From the NCBI GenBank assembly GCA_942492055.1, contig CALODP010000023.1, positions 186,001 to 250,000 on the forward strand: a stretch of 64,000 nucleotides of DNA. The letters are read 5' to 3'. The position numbers were made by a program, and so were the translations under genes. This DNA comes from CALODP01 sp942492055 (GTDB taxonomy: Bacteria; Bacteroidota; Ignavibacteria; Ignavibacteriales; Melioribacteraceae). Positions within the stretch are counted from its first letter, which is position 1; the number at the start of each line of letters is the position of its first letter. The notes below the pieces were generated by a model, which ran no database searches, was not told the origin of the DNA, and was given only the letters and a program-made list of their open reading frames with translations. Positions 27,208-36,206 of this stretch are shown piece by piece.

Positions 27208-29793
27208 TTAGAATATTATTTCCGCAAAGAGAGTATAAGTTCTTTCGAGCATATTGATATCATATGTAGAGAGAGCTTTATATTGAATTGAGAAGCTTCT
27301 GTGCCAGATATTTCGGGAGTTAAAGAGATTAAAAACGGAAAGGCCGAATGTTCCTTTGATATATGGAAAGGTAAGATTGTAAGCAAGACTAATATCGGTT
27401 TGATTTGTACCGGGTAATCTTTTGCTGTTTTTTGAGTAAGGAGTTGTTAAGATCATTAAAGGAGTCTCTTCCGAACCGATATTTTTAATTGTAGGAATAC
27501 TATAAGGTTTGCCGGAGGAATAAATCCATGTAGCGGATAAATCGATATTCCCCAAAGAGTATTTTCCGGCCAGAGTGATATTATGGGGGGAATCTTGAAC
27601 TGAGGGATAGTTTTTGGGTAAATTATTTGAAGAAGATGTAACTTCGGTAACGCAATATCCGTAACCTGCCCACCAAGTGAAGTTTCCCGCATTTTTACGG
27701 AAAAGGAAATCGAGACCGTAGATAATCATTTTGTTTTGTTCAATAATCTGATCGGATTCCGATATATACTCCCAGCTATTTATCGGTTCTAAAATATTGT
27801 ACTGATTTTTCCCATACAACTCAAGTTTCATACTGTAATGCTCGAATGAATATTTTCCTCCCAGAATAATATGATCTGCCAAGGCAGGTTTAATATCAAT
27901 TCCGTTAGCTGAGATCCAAGAGATTTTTCCATCCAAGACCTGTGATCCGTCGCTTCTTTGCATTATATATTGGTGAAATCGTCCCAATGCCAGATTGAAG
28001 GATAGTTTTTCATTAGTTAGCCAGACAAGGGATAAGCGAGGCTCCAAGTGAAAATCATGTGAAGCGTTAAAAAAGTTAAGACGTATTCCGGGATTAATGT
28101 GAATATTTCCCAAACGATAAGTATAATCTATATATGCGGAGGCGAGAAATGCTTTGCGGGAAAGATTTGAAAGGGCTTTTCGGTTTCCGATGAAAGAATT
28201 CTTTTCAATATATGAAATATCGTAATTAGAAAAGGTAATCCCGGATTGAAGCGTATTATTTTCGTTTAGAAACCATTCCGTGTCAATTTGGAGAGTAAAA
28301 TCGATAAAGTTGTTATTAAGTTCAGAAGATGTTTTGTAAAGATCACGCAAATCATCCGGTATGAAATAGATTGAATGGAGATCATCATTCATATCGTATT
28401 CTGTATAATACTTAGAATAGGAAGAAATAACAGTAGAGTGAAAATTATCGGTCCATTCGCGATACCATTTAAGTGAAAGGCCATAATTTCCCCAGCGAGA
28501 TTTTCTATCTGATCCGTTGGTTCCCGCAGCCATATTATTATTAAGTTGATCATCACTGATCATAAATGAGCTTGAAAAAAGGTTGTTATTATCGGGCAGA
28601 TAGGTAATTTTGGCGAAAGAATCGAAAAAATGAAAACTTTTACCTGTAGAAACCGAATAGGCCGTATCCAAAACGAAAGCAGATTCATCAATTGATTTTT
28701 TGTAAATAGTTCCTTTGCACTTATCATAGACAGAACCTGTAATGAAATCGGAAATTGATCTTCGGGCGGAAAGAAGAAGATTAAGATTACCAGCCAGAGG
28801 GATTTCAGCTATTCCGCTAAGGATTGATTGGCTTGCGCTAAGATTAAGAGAGAATTTTTCTGTATTACCGGATTTTGCGGTTAATTCTACAATTCCGGAA
28901 AGCTTTCCACCATATTTTGCGGGATAAGCTCCTTTTCTGATACGAACATCCTTAATTGTTTTTGGATTAAAGGAACCGAAGAATCCGAAAAGGTGATTTA
29001 TATGATAGAGTCGGATTCCGTCGAGGGTAATAAGATTTTCTGAAGGGAGTCCTCCATGAATATTTATTCCCGAAGCCCCGAAGTTATTTCCCGTTATACC
29101 TGGGAATAATTGTAAAGAACGAGTGATATCGGCCTCTCCGATTCTGGGAAGGGATCCGAACTGTTCGGGAGCAACAGTGAATGCCCCGGATTTATTAGAA
29201 AGTTCCAGTAGATCATTTGTTTTCGAATTAACGGTTACGGTAGGGATTTCTATATCGGAGCGAAGGAGAGAAACGGAAAGAAAACCGTAAGAATCACTTT
29301 CTTCTGTAAATATAATTGTTTTAGGAGAGTACCCGATATGGTTAATCTTCAAGGTGCATGGATAATCGGTTATTGTTCTAAATGAGAATCGACCTTCTTG
29401 ATTTGCGGAATAACCATATTTTGTTCCGATCAAAGAAATATTGGAATATGGTAGTAACTCACCGTTAAGAGTATCTTTAATTTCGCCTTGAAGGAGAAGA
29501 TATCGGATGATTTTTTTCTTTATTATGATTTGCTTTCCCGAAGTGAATGAAAAAGAGATATTCACTTTATCTGAAATTGTTTTTAATACTTCTTCCAAAG
29601 AATAATTACGGAAATTGTAGGATATAGTCTTTCCATTAGTAATATTATTACCGAATAGAAAAGAAACACCCGTTAATTTTTCGATTTTCTTTAAAGTCGA
29701 ATTTAGATCTTCGTTATTTCCACTCATTGAAATCTTTTTATTCTGTGCCAAATAAGAAGAAGCCGATAATAGCATAATGAGCAAAATGAGCAA
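27208..29793 (-). CDS. TonB-dependent receptor with N-terminal STN signalling domain
   Basis: 861 residues. Signal peptide to about residue 17. STN (secretin/TonB short N-terminal) domain about 20-95, which in FecA-like transducers contacts the FecR anti-sigma in the periplasm. A carboxypeptidase-regulatory-like beta domain follows at about 98-175 (L-L-Q-G-E-I-K-D-T-L-N-G). Plug domain about 200-310 (G-S-L-P-R-I-G-E-A-D-I-T-R-S-L-Q, G-G-L-P-S-E-N-L-I-T-L-D-G) and a 22-strand barrel to the C-terminal Phe, as expected for outer-membrane proteins. No SusD partner is next to it. Ligand unknown. The gene begins 1 bp after the FecR stop, so the pair is translated together. Confidence 0.9.
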   Translation of the reverse strand: MLILLIMLLSASSYLAQNKKISMSGNNEDLNSTLKKIEKLTGVSFLFGNNITNGKTISYNFRNYSLEEVLKTISDKVNISFSFTSGKQIIIKKKIIRYLLLQGEIKDTLNGELLPYSNISLIGTKYGYSANQEGRFSFRTITDYPCTLKINHIGYSPKTIIFTEESDSYGFLSVSLLRSDIEIPTVTVNSKTNDLLELSNKSGAFTVAPEQFGSLPRIGEADITRSLQLFPGITGNNFGASGINIHGGLPSENLITLDGIRLYHINHLFGFFGSFNPKTIKDVRIRKGAYPAKYGGKLSGIVELTAKSGNTEKFSLNLSASQSILSGIAEIPLAGNLNLLLSARRSISDFITGSVYDKCKGTIYKKSIDESAFVLDTAYSVSTGKSFHFFDSFAKITYLPDNNNLFSSSFMISDDQLNNNMAAGTNGSDRKSRWGNYGLSLKWYREWTDNFHSTVISSYSKYYTEYDMNDDLHSIYFIPDDLRDLYKTSSELNNNFIDFTLQIDTEWFLNENNTLQSGITFSNYDISYIEKNSFIGNRKALSNLSRKAFLASAYIDYTYRLGNIHINPGIRLNFFNASHDFHLEPRLSLVWLTNEKLSFNLALGRFHQYIMQRSDGSQVLDGKISWISANGIDIKPALADHIILGGKYSFEHYSMKLELYGKNQYNILEPINSWEYISESDQIIEQNKMIIYGLDFLFRKNAGNFTWWAGYGYCVTEVTSSSNNLPKNYPSVQDSPHNITLAGKYSLGNIDLSATWIYSSGKPYSIPTIKNIGSEETPLMILTTPYSKNSKRLPGTNQTDISLAYNLTFPYIKGTFGLSVFNLFNSRNIWHRSFSIQYKALSTYDINMLERTYTLFAEIIF

Positions 29794-29794
29794 T

Positions 29795-30811
29795 CTATAT
29801 TTTCGTGCCGGAGATATAATAAGTATCCTTTTCGTGTTTATAATTCAACTCAAGTGTTTCGCAAATCAGCTTGATAATTTCGTCAATCGTTTGTTTTTCA
29901 AATTGCCCGGTGAGGGTGAGCTTATCAATATTATTATCGATAATAACAGATATTTTATAAGTCTCGGTTAATATTCTAGCAACTTCGCGAAGAGAAGTAT
30001 TATTGAAAACGATATTATCATGAATCCAAGCAATAAGTTTATCGGAAGAGACTGAAACAGGAAGAGTAGGAGAATTTTCTCCGATGCAGCTACTCATCTG
30101 ATTTTTGACCAGAATTATTTTCCTAGAATCATTATTAATTGAGGAAGCAAAGCTTACTTTTCCTGAGGAAACAATAATATCTGTCTTATTATCTGTTGAA
30201 TTGACATCGAAGCTTGTTCCCAATACTTCGATAATAGAGTTAGCTGTTGCTACTTTAAAAGGCTTACCATTGTGTATAACATCAAAATAGGCATGGCCGG
30301 TAAGTTTTATATGTCTTTTATCAATAAAATCATTTGGGTAGAAGGCAATAGAGCTTCCGGAATCGAGTTTAATTATCGAGTTATCTGGCAAAGAATATGT
30401 AGTCACTCCATTATCTTTTGCTGATATTCTTATGATATTATTAGTAAAGAATGAATAATAGAGAATACCGGCGGTGATTAAGAAAATGATAGCAGTACCG
30501 AAGGCAAGAATAGGTTTTCCGAATAATAAATCGAGAAAATCGAGAAAATAGCTTCTATTTCTCTTCCGAGAGGTATTTTCAGCTTTCGTTTGATCTATTT
30601 TATACTCTAGATCTTTCCAAAAGAGTTCGAATGAGGGGATATTATCCTCGGAGCTTTTACCGATTTTTTCCCAAAGAGAACGGGCATTATCCAATTCCGA
30701 GCGATTCTTAGGTGAAGAATTAACCCAGTTATTGAGTTCTCTTATTTCCGACTCAGTTGCTTCTCCGGAGAGATATTTTGAAATCAGTATGTCTATTTTG
30801 TTATTTGTCAT
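29795..30811 (-). CDS. FecR-family anti-sigma factor
   Basis: 338 residues. The cytoplasmic N-terminus (L-I-S-K-Y-L-S-G-E-A-T-E-S-E-I-R-E-L-N-N-W) is the usual sigma-binding segment of Bacteroidota FecR proteins. One membrane helix at about residues 100-122. The periplasmic FecR domain includes T-Y-S-L-P-D-N-S-I-I-K-L-D-S-G-S, F-D-V-I-H-N-G-K-P-F and E-V-L-G-T-S-F-D-V-N. The C-terminal STN-like domain (D-N-I-V-F-N-N-T-S-L-R-E-V) is standard. It holds the ECF sigma factor until the TonB receptor signals. Sits between the sigma gene and the receptor gene. Confidence 0.92.
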   Translation of the reverse strand: MTNNKIDILISKYLSGEATESEIRELNNWVNSSPKNRSELDNARSLWEKIGKSSEDNIPSFELFWKDLEYKIDQTKAENTSRKRNRSYFLDFLDLLFGKPILAFGTAIIFLITAGILYYSFFTNNIIRISAKDNGVTTYSLPDNSIIKLDSGSSIAFYPNDFIDKRHIKLTGHAYFDVIHNGKPFKVATANSIIEVLGTSFDVNSTDNKTDIIVSSGKVSFASSINNDSRKIILVKNQMSSCIGENSPTLPVSVSSDKLIAWIHDNIVFNNTSLREVARILTETYKISVIIDNNIDKLTLTGQFEKQTIDEIIKLICETLELNYKHEKDTYYISGTKI

Positions 30812-30830
30812 GATATTATTGGCTTTATTT

Positions 30831-30861
30831 TCTTATACAAAAGAACGAGTAGAAAACCCTA
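30831..30861 (-). promoter_or_regulatory. Candidate ECF promoter of the FecR-receptor genes
   Basis: Minus-strand T-A-G-G-G-T-T-T-T-C-T-A-C-T-C, whose TAG is also the stop codon of the sigma gene, then T-T-T-G-T-A-T-A-A-G. The distance from the first G of GGG to the first T of TTTGTA is 18 bases, equal to the site before the deiminase gene. The T-T-T-G-T-A block ends 24 bases before the FecR ATG. Confidence 0.5.
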
Positions 30862-31413
30862 TTGTAGAATAAAAAATATTAAAGATAACAAGTATTTGGC
30901 TCTATTTCGGAGAGTTCTCAAAATTTTACTCATCCTACTTTCTACTGTTTTAACCGATATATCTAACATCTCGGCAATTTCTTTGTATTTGAATCCTTCG
31001 AATTTATTGAGAATAAAAATAGTCTTTTGATTTTCCGGAATTCCATTAAACGCTTCTTCAAGAAGAAGGGAATTCCGGGGAGAATCGTGAGAAGCATTCC
31101 TCAGTATTTCTTCTCCGTTAGTGATAATGTATTTGGATTGACTACTTCTCTTTTTTATGAAATTAATTGATACGTTGGTGGCAGTCTTATATATATATGC
31201 TTTTATATTGTGTTCCGGATCAAGGTTTTTTCTGTGATTCCAAATAGATAAAAAGACGTCTTGAGTCAAATCATAAGCGATATCCGTATCGTAGACTTTC
31301 TTTCTTATATAAAGAAATACAGGTTCATAATAAATCTCGCAAAGCTCTTTGAAAGCATCCTTATCGGAATGGTTGATTTTTTTGATAAGGATAGATTCAG
31401 TATGTTTTCTCAT
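30859..31413 (-). CDS. ECF RNA polymerase sigma factor, FecI-like
   Basis: 184 residues from the ATG at 31413; a GTG nine codons upstream (31440) is the alternative. Region 2: L-C-E-I-Y-Y-E-P-V-F-L-Y-I then D-I-A-Y-D-L-T-Q-D-V-F-L-S-I-W. Region 4: L-N-K-F-E-G-F-K-Y-K-E-I-A-E-M-L-D-I-S-V-K-T-V-E-S-R, a clear helix-turn-helix. With FecR and the STN receptor behind it this is a cell-surface signalling cassette: ligand binding outside releases the factor to activate target promoters. Its stop codon overlaps the candidate promoter of fecR. Confidence 0.92.
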   Translation of the reverse strand: MRKHTESILIKKINHSDKDAFKELCEIYYEPVFLYIRKKVYDTDIAYDLTQDVFLSIWNHRKNLDPEHNIKAYIYKTATNVSINFIKKRSSQSKYIITNGEEILRNASHDSPRNSLLLEEAFNGIPENQKTIFILNKFEGFKYKEIAEMLDISVKTVESRMSKILRTLRNRAKYLLSLIFFILQ

Positions 31414-31669
31414 CTCAATTGACAATTCATCCCTGTACACAAGTGGTGGAGTTGAAAGTAATAAAATATTGGTTTCGAAAAATATATTGAGAGATTGATA
31501 AATACAAGGAGATGGGGGCTTCTCGAATAATTACTTTAGAAAATATTAAGCAGAAGGAATCGTTATTTATTGATATCATTAAGGATTCGGGATGTATTGA
31601 TTGTTAAAAGTATAGTTTGTACTATTGATATAAGAAATAAAATTATTATTAAATAAATGGAGAAATACC

Positions 31670-33700
31670 GTGCAAAGAAATATTATTCTACTTGTTCTGA
31701 TTCTTAGCACTAGCTTGTTTGCTCAATCTGGGAAGAACGTTTGGCTAAATGTCGGTTCATATCAAAATTGGTATTCATCATTAGGGTGTGAAATGGAAGA
31801 AGCGTTTGTTCCGGAACAACAATATGGAATGAGATGGCCGGGAGAATATGCCAATCAGGATATGCAAGTCGGAAGAGGATTATGGATAGGTTGTAAAGAT
31901 TTTCAGAATGCTTACGGGACAACTATTCCATATAGAGTTATTGGTGTCGGGCCAAAGAATCAGTGTATGGGAGGGGTATTCCCAATTGACTTTAAGGTTA
32001 TTTCCAGATATCCGAATTCTATAGTAAAGGTAAACGGAGAAATCGATATTACTGAAATAGCAGAAGTAGACTCGGTAGATCCAAGTTTGTTTTGCGACAG
32101 ATTGATTTATAATAAGGTAAATACCTCGATAGGATTGACAATGGAGAGGGAGATATTTCAGTTTGTCAATGAGGGGGATGATAATTATATAGTAACAAAA
32201 TATACCTATACAAATACCGGAAATACGGATGCGGACGATGAAATAGAGAGATCAGGTAAGGCATTGATAGGAGTAGTTTTTTATTATCAGAATAATATCG
32301 CCATCTGTAAGGAAATTAGAAATCTAATAGGTAATTCCGTTGGATGGGGAGTAAATACAATGATAGATAACAGAGGAGAAGGAGAGGAAGCGGAAGCTGA
32401 TAATCCGGATAAGATGAGATTTCAATTAGCGTGGCATGGATACTATTCCCAATTTTCGGACTATAACAATATTGGTGCTCCAATAATACATACAGACGGT
32501 GGATGGGGAGCGTTGATTGCTCATAGTGATACAGTCGGGAGGTTGGGAGCCGCGCAGTTTGCGGGGATTCTGACGCTTCACGCAGATAAATCTGCAAGTG
32601 ATCAAACGGATGATATTACTCAGCCTACTACAGCTTCTTATATCGGAAGAGATTCAAGATATAATTACGGTGGTTTGAATGATAATTCCGCTGAAATGAG
32701 ATATAATAAAATGATAGAAGGGGATAAGAGTCACGCTGAATATATTGAGCCAAGTAAAAATTATTCTACTTCGACAGCTGATCCGACTCATGGTGTAGAA
32801 GGAAATCAAGGAGCTTCAATGGCAAACGGATATGGGCCTTATGATATTCCATTCGGTAAAAGCATTACAATTATCCTTGTAGAAGGGGCCGGTGGTTTGA
32901 GTCGTGATAAAGCGATAGAAATCGGTAATAAATTCAAGAAAGGAGAGATTTCGGTAGAGGAGAAAAACAGATGGGCTCTTTCCGGAAAAGATTCCTTGAT
33001 AGCGACATTCGCAAAAGCGAAAGCAAATTATGAAAACGGTTGGAATCTTCCAAAAGCCCCGTTACCTCCGAAAGAGTTTTCGGTAAATGAAATGGCCGGC
33101 GGAAAGATTTCTCTTAAATGGGTTGTTACAGATGAGAATAATCTTGAAGGATTTGAGATTTACCGATCGATTATGAAAGAGGAAAAAGGATACGCAGCCA
33201 GAATATGGGGAACAAAATATGATCTTATTGCCAAGGTTGGAAAAGATGTAAGAGAATTCACAGATACAACAGCGGCAAAGAATATCATGAAGTATTATTA
33301 TATTCAATCGGTAGGGAAAGCAGTAGATAATGAAGTACTGAAAAGTAGTCGTTTTCTAACTCAAACATATTCTCCTGTAATGTGCGGAACAACAGGAGTA
33401 GAGGAAACTGAAAATGATTTGGATTATAGACTTTATAATAATTATCCAAATCCATTTAATCCGAGTACAACAATAAGTTACGCGTTAAGATCGGAGTGTC
33501 AGGTAAAACTAACGGTATATAATATTCTCGGGCAGAAGGTTGATGTTCTTGTTAATAAGGTTCAGAATAGTGGAAATCACAGTGTGAAATGGAACGCATC
33601 CGCTCTGGCTTCCGGGATGTATATTTATCGTTTGGAAGTGAACTCAATTGATAATAAGGATAATTTTGTAAAAGAGAAGAAGATGTTGTTGGTTAAATAG
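31670..33700 (+). CDS. Large secreted T9SS cargo protein
   Basis: 676 residues. The GTG start is supported by a GGAG site 7 bases upstream and an immediate signal peptide (I-I-L-L-V-L-I-L-S-T-S-L-F-A-Q). Residues 20-440 form a domain of unknown type seen in many FCB exported proteins (G-R-G-L-W-I-G-C-K-D-F and V-T-K-Y-T-Y-T-N-T-G-N-T, a phrase typical of DUF-like surface proteins). A fibronectin type III module occupies about 465-560 (K-I-S-L-K-W-V-V-T-D-E, L-E-G-F-E-I-Y-R-S). The C-terminal sorting domain (about 590-676) has N-N-Y-P-N-P-F-N-P and ends K-K-M-L-L-V-K. Divergent from the sigma factor gene, so might be related to that signalling cassette, but no matching promoter motif was found upstream. 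Confidence 0.85.
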   Translation: MQRNIILLVLILSTSLFAQSGKNVWLNVGSYQNWYSSLGCEMEEAFVPEQQYGMRWPGEYANQDMQVGRGLWIGCKDFQNAYGTTIPYRVIGVGPKNQCMGGVFPIDFKVISRYPNSIVKVNGEIDITEIAEVDSVDPSLFCDRLIYNKVNTSIGLTMEREIFQFVNEGDDNYIVTKYTYTNTGNTDADDEIERSGKALIGVVFYYQNNIAICKEIRNLIGNSVGWGVNTMIDNRGEGEEAEADNPDKMRFQLAWHGYYSQFSDYNNIGAPIIHTDGGWGALIAHSDTVGRLGAAQFAGILTLHADKSASDQTDDITQPTTASYIGRDSRYNYGGLNDNSAEMRYNKMIEGDKSHAEYIEPSKNYSTSTADPTHGVEGNQGASMANGYGPYDIPFGKSITIILVEGAGGLSRDKAIEIGNKFKKGEISVEEKNRWALSGKDSLIATFAKAKANYENGWNLPKAPLPPKEFSVNEMAGGKISLKWVVTDENNLEGFEIYRSIMKEEKGYAARIWGTKYDLIAKVGKDVREFTDTTAAKNIMKYYYIQSVGKAVDNEVLKSSRFLTQTYSPVMCGTTGVEETENDLDYRLYNNYPNPFNPSTTISYALRSECQVKLTVYNILGQKVDVLVNKVQNSGNHSVKWNASALASGMYIYRLEVNSIDNKDNFVKEKKMLLVK

Positions 33701-33714
33701 AGTTTTAATGTCTG

Positions 33715-33757
33715 CAGGGAATCTAATAGCAATGTTGGATTCTCTGTGGAATTTTTT
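33715..33757 (+). terminator. Probable terminator after the large T9SS gene
   Basis: 9-bp stem with one G-U (33715-33723 with 33738-33746), 14-base loop, and six T at 33752-33757. The rest of the gap up to 34088 shows nothing else. Confidence 0.6.
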
Positions 33758-34088
33758 AAGTATGTTATTTCCTCGATATATTACTAATCACTTCATAATA
33801 AAAAATTGCTCTTCACTGATAACTCTCCCCAAAATTATTATTTCTCGTGAAACTTACCGAAAAATAATTCTGTTACTAATGGAACTTATGTGAATATCCT
33901 TGAGTTCTTCTTATTTGAAGGCTCTATAAGGGGGTTATTGCCTGATATGAGATTAGTGGGGCAAAGATTTTTGCACTGCATTCTTATAAAAGGATAATAA
34001 TACTTGATATAAACATTTAATGCCGGAAATCGATAATATTTTAGTAAGACTAATTACGCACACTAGGAGTAAAATAGGGGAAAGGCAG

Positions 34089-36029
34089 ATGTCAATCAAT
34101 AAAATCAATGATTTGAGGATCTTTATTAAGATCGTGGGGCTTGCGGTTTTTGCCATTACACCGTTTCTATTAGGGTTTGTTTTTTATTTCATCCCTATAA
34201 TGGAGGAAAACTTATATAAGGAGAAGCAAAGAAATCTTACACAAACCGTGGAAGTTGCTTACGGGATAATGGAGGAGAATTACTTAAAGTTCGAAAAAGG
34301 AGAGCTCACAGAAGCGGAAGCGAAATCGAGAGTATTAGAAACAATTAAACATATTCGCTATGACGGTGATAATTACTTTTGGATAAATGATTATGAGCCT
34401 GTTGCCATAATGCACCCGATAAAGCCGGAGATGATAGGGAAAAACCAGGCAAATAATATGGATATGAAAGGTAAGAGAATATATATGGAGTTCGTTGAGG
34501 TATGTAAAAGAAGCGGACAGGGTTTTGTAGATTATTATTGGTCGAAGCCCGGGTATAGTGAGGCTGTGCCAAAGCTTTCGTATGTAAAGGCATTTGCCAA
34601 ATGGGATTGGATTATTGGTAGCGGAATATATATTGATGATATAGAGCATCAACTGGATGCCATTGAAAGCGCATTATTTAAATTTATTCTCATAATGGTT
34701 GTACTTGTTGCTTTAATGGTGTTTGTGATTGCAAGAAATGTATCGGTTCCATTAAAGAAATTAGAAGAAGCAGCTGGAAGAGTATCGGACGGAGATGTTG
34801 ATGTGTCGGTAGATGTAGCGCGAAACGATGAGATTGGAAATCTGGCCACTTCATTTAATAAAATGGTTGGGAATCTAAAGCAATCGATGGAAGAGATAAA
34901 AGAGAAGAGTGCAGCAGCTGAGAAAGCGGCAGCTGACGCAGAAGAGGCACAACAAGTAGCACAAGAGCAACAAGAGTATCTGGCGAAAAATACTAGAATG
35001 ATATTAGGAGAGATGGAGAAATTCTCTCAGGGAGATTTGGACGCGCATGTTGTTCCGGAAAATGAGAACGATGATATCGGACGATTGTTTATCGGGTTTA
35101 ACAAAGCTGTTCAAAACATAAAAGAGATGATTAAGCAGGTAACAGAAGCGGTTCAGGCAACTGCAAGCGCAAGTACTGAAATATCCTCAAGTTCGGAACA
35201 GATGGCAGCCGGAGCTCAGGAGCAAAGCGCACAAGCTACCGAAGTAGCTGGCGCGGTAGAGGAAATGACCGCGACAATTTTGGAAACGACTAAGAATTCC
35301 TCAATGGCAGCAGAACACGCAAAGCAGGCGGGAAGTCTGGCCAAGCAAGGTGGCGATGTTGTAAATAATACTATTGAGGGAATGAATAGAATAGCTGAAG
35401 TTGTAAGTGAAGCCGCAAGGATAGTAAAAGAGTTGGGTAATAGTAGTGACAAGATTGGCGAAATAGTTCAGGTAATTGATGATATAGCCGATCAAACTAA
35501 TTTGCTTGCATTGAATGCCGCTATAGAGGCTGCGAGAGCCGGTGAGCAAGGTAGAGGTTTTGCGGTTGTTGCCGATGAGGTTAGAAAGTTAGCCGAAAGA
35601 ACAACAAAGGCGACGAAAGAGATTGCTGAAATGATAAAGGAAATACAGAGAAATACCGGTGGCGCAGTGAAATCGATGGAAGCCGGAACCGAGGAAGTAG
35701 AAAAAGGGAAACAATTGGCGAATAAGGCCGGTGAATCGTTAAAGCAAATAATTGAAAGTTCACAGAGTACCGTGGATGTTATTAACCAGGTTGCTGCGGC
35801 AAGTGAGGAACAATCTACCGCTGCAGAAGAGATTGGTAAAAACATTGAAGGAATTACCAGTGTTACTCAGGAATCTGCAGCCGGAACACAACAAATAGCC
35901 CGAGCCGCTGAGGATTTGAACAGATTGACAGAGAATCTTCAAGGATTGATATCCAGATTTAAGATGACGGAGATGGACGCAAGGAGCAGAAGGCTAGGTA
36001 ACAGTAACATGGATATTCAAAGATATTAA
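34089..36029 (+). CDS. Methyl-accepting chemotaxis protein with Cache sensor
   Basis: 646 residues from ATG 34089, chosen over the in-frame ATG at 34020 because of the G-G-G-G-A-A-A-G-G site just upstream and because it puts the first membrane helix (about 13-36) near the N-terminus. Periplasmic single-Cache domain about 40-190 with D-N-Y-F-W-I-N-D-Y and M-H-P-I-K-P-E-M-I-G-K (sCache_2 type, which often binds small carboxylates or amines). Second helix about 197-218, HAMP next, then a second HAMP-like turn near 320. The methyl-accepting domain has the invariant hairpin tip D-Q-T-N-L-L-A-L-N-A-A-I-E-A-A-R-A-G. Inner membrane; signals to CheA/CheW, which are not in this window. Confidence 0.95.
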   Translation: MSINKINDLRIFIKIVGLAVFAITPFLLGFVFYFIPIMEENLYKEKQRNLTQTVEVAYGIMEENYLKFEKGELTEAEAKSRVLETIKHIRYDGDNYFWINDYEPVAIMHPIKPEMIGKNQANNMDMKGKRIYMEFVEVCKRSGQGFVDYYWSKPGYSEAVPKLSYVKAFAKWDWIIGSGIYIDDIEHQLDAIESALFKFILIMVVLVALMVFVIARNVSVPLKKLEEAAGRVSDGDVDVSVDVARNDEIGNLATSFNKMVGNLKQSMEEIKEKSAAAEKAAADAEEAQQVAQEQQEYLAKNTRMILGEMEKFSQGDLDAHVVPENENDDIGRLFIGFNKAVQNIKEMIKQVTEAVQATASASTEISSSSEQMAAGAQEQSAQATEVAGAVEEMTATILETTKNSSMAAEHAKQAGSLAKQGGDVVNNTIEGMNRIAEVVSEAARIVKELGNSSDKIGEIVQVIDDIADQTNLLALNAAIEAARAGEQGRGFAVVADEVRKLAERTTKATKEIAEMIKEIQRNTGGAVKSMEAGTEEVEKGKQLANKAGESLKQIIESSQSTVDVINQVAAASEEQSTAAEEIGKNIEGITSVTQESAAGTQQIARAAEDLNRLTENLQGLISRFKMTEMDARSRRLGNSNMDIQRY

Positions 36030-36034
36030 GACGG

Positions 36035-36060
36035 AAAGGAGGGGAAAGCCCCTCCTTTTC
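36035..36060 (+). terminator. Terminator after the chemoreceptor gene
   Basis: Perfect 10-bp GC-rich stem (36035-36044 with 36049-36058), 4-base loop, T-rich tail, 6 bp after the stop codon. Confidence 0.9.
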
Positions 36061-36152
36061 TTTAGTGGTTTCTAAAGAATAATCACCTTATATTTGCGCA
36101 TAAGAAATGCAATCTTTTAGAGATGCAAAGTGTTATTATATGTTAAGTTTAA

Positions 36153-36160
36153 TAATTTTG
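36153..36160 (+). promoter_or_regulatory. Candidate -7 box (TAnnTTTG)
   Basis: T-A-A-T-T-T-T-G fits the Bacteroidota housekeeping -7 element, 46 bases before the kinase ATG and followed by T-A-A-A-A-C. No clear -33 TTG. Similar A-T-T-T-T-G-T-A-A-A-A strings occur near 15088 and 39342 before other transcription units. Confidence 0.35.
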
Positions 36161-36206
36161 TAAAACGGTATTAACTATTATTCGAATTTTTCGAAAATAC
36201 AAATCT

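Noticed and set aside
33708..33893. 61-codon plus-strand frame after the large T9SS gene
   Set aside because: It starts in the terminator hairpin, has no ribosome site and no protein-like pattern.
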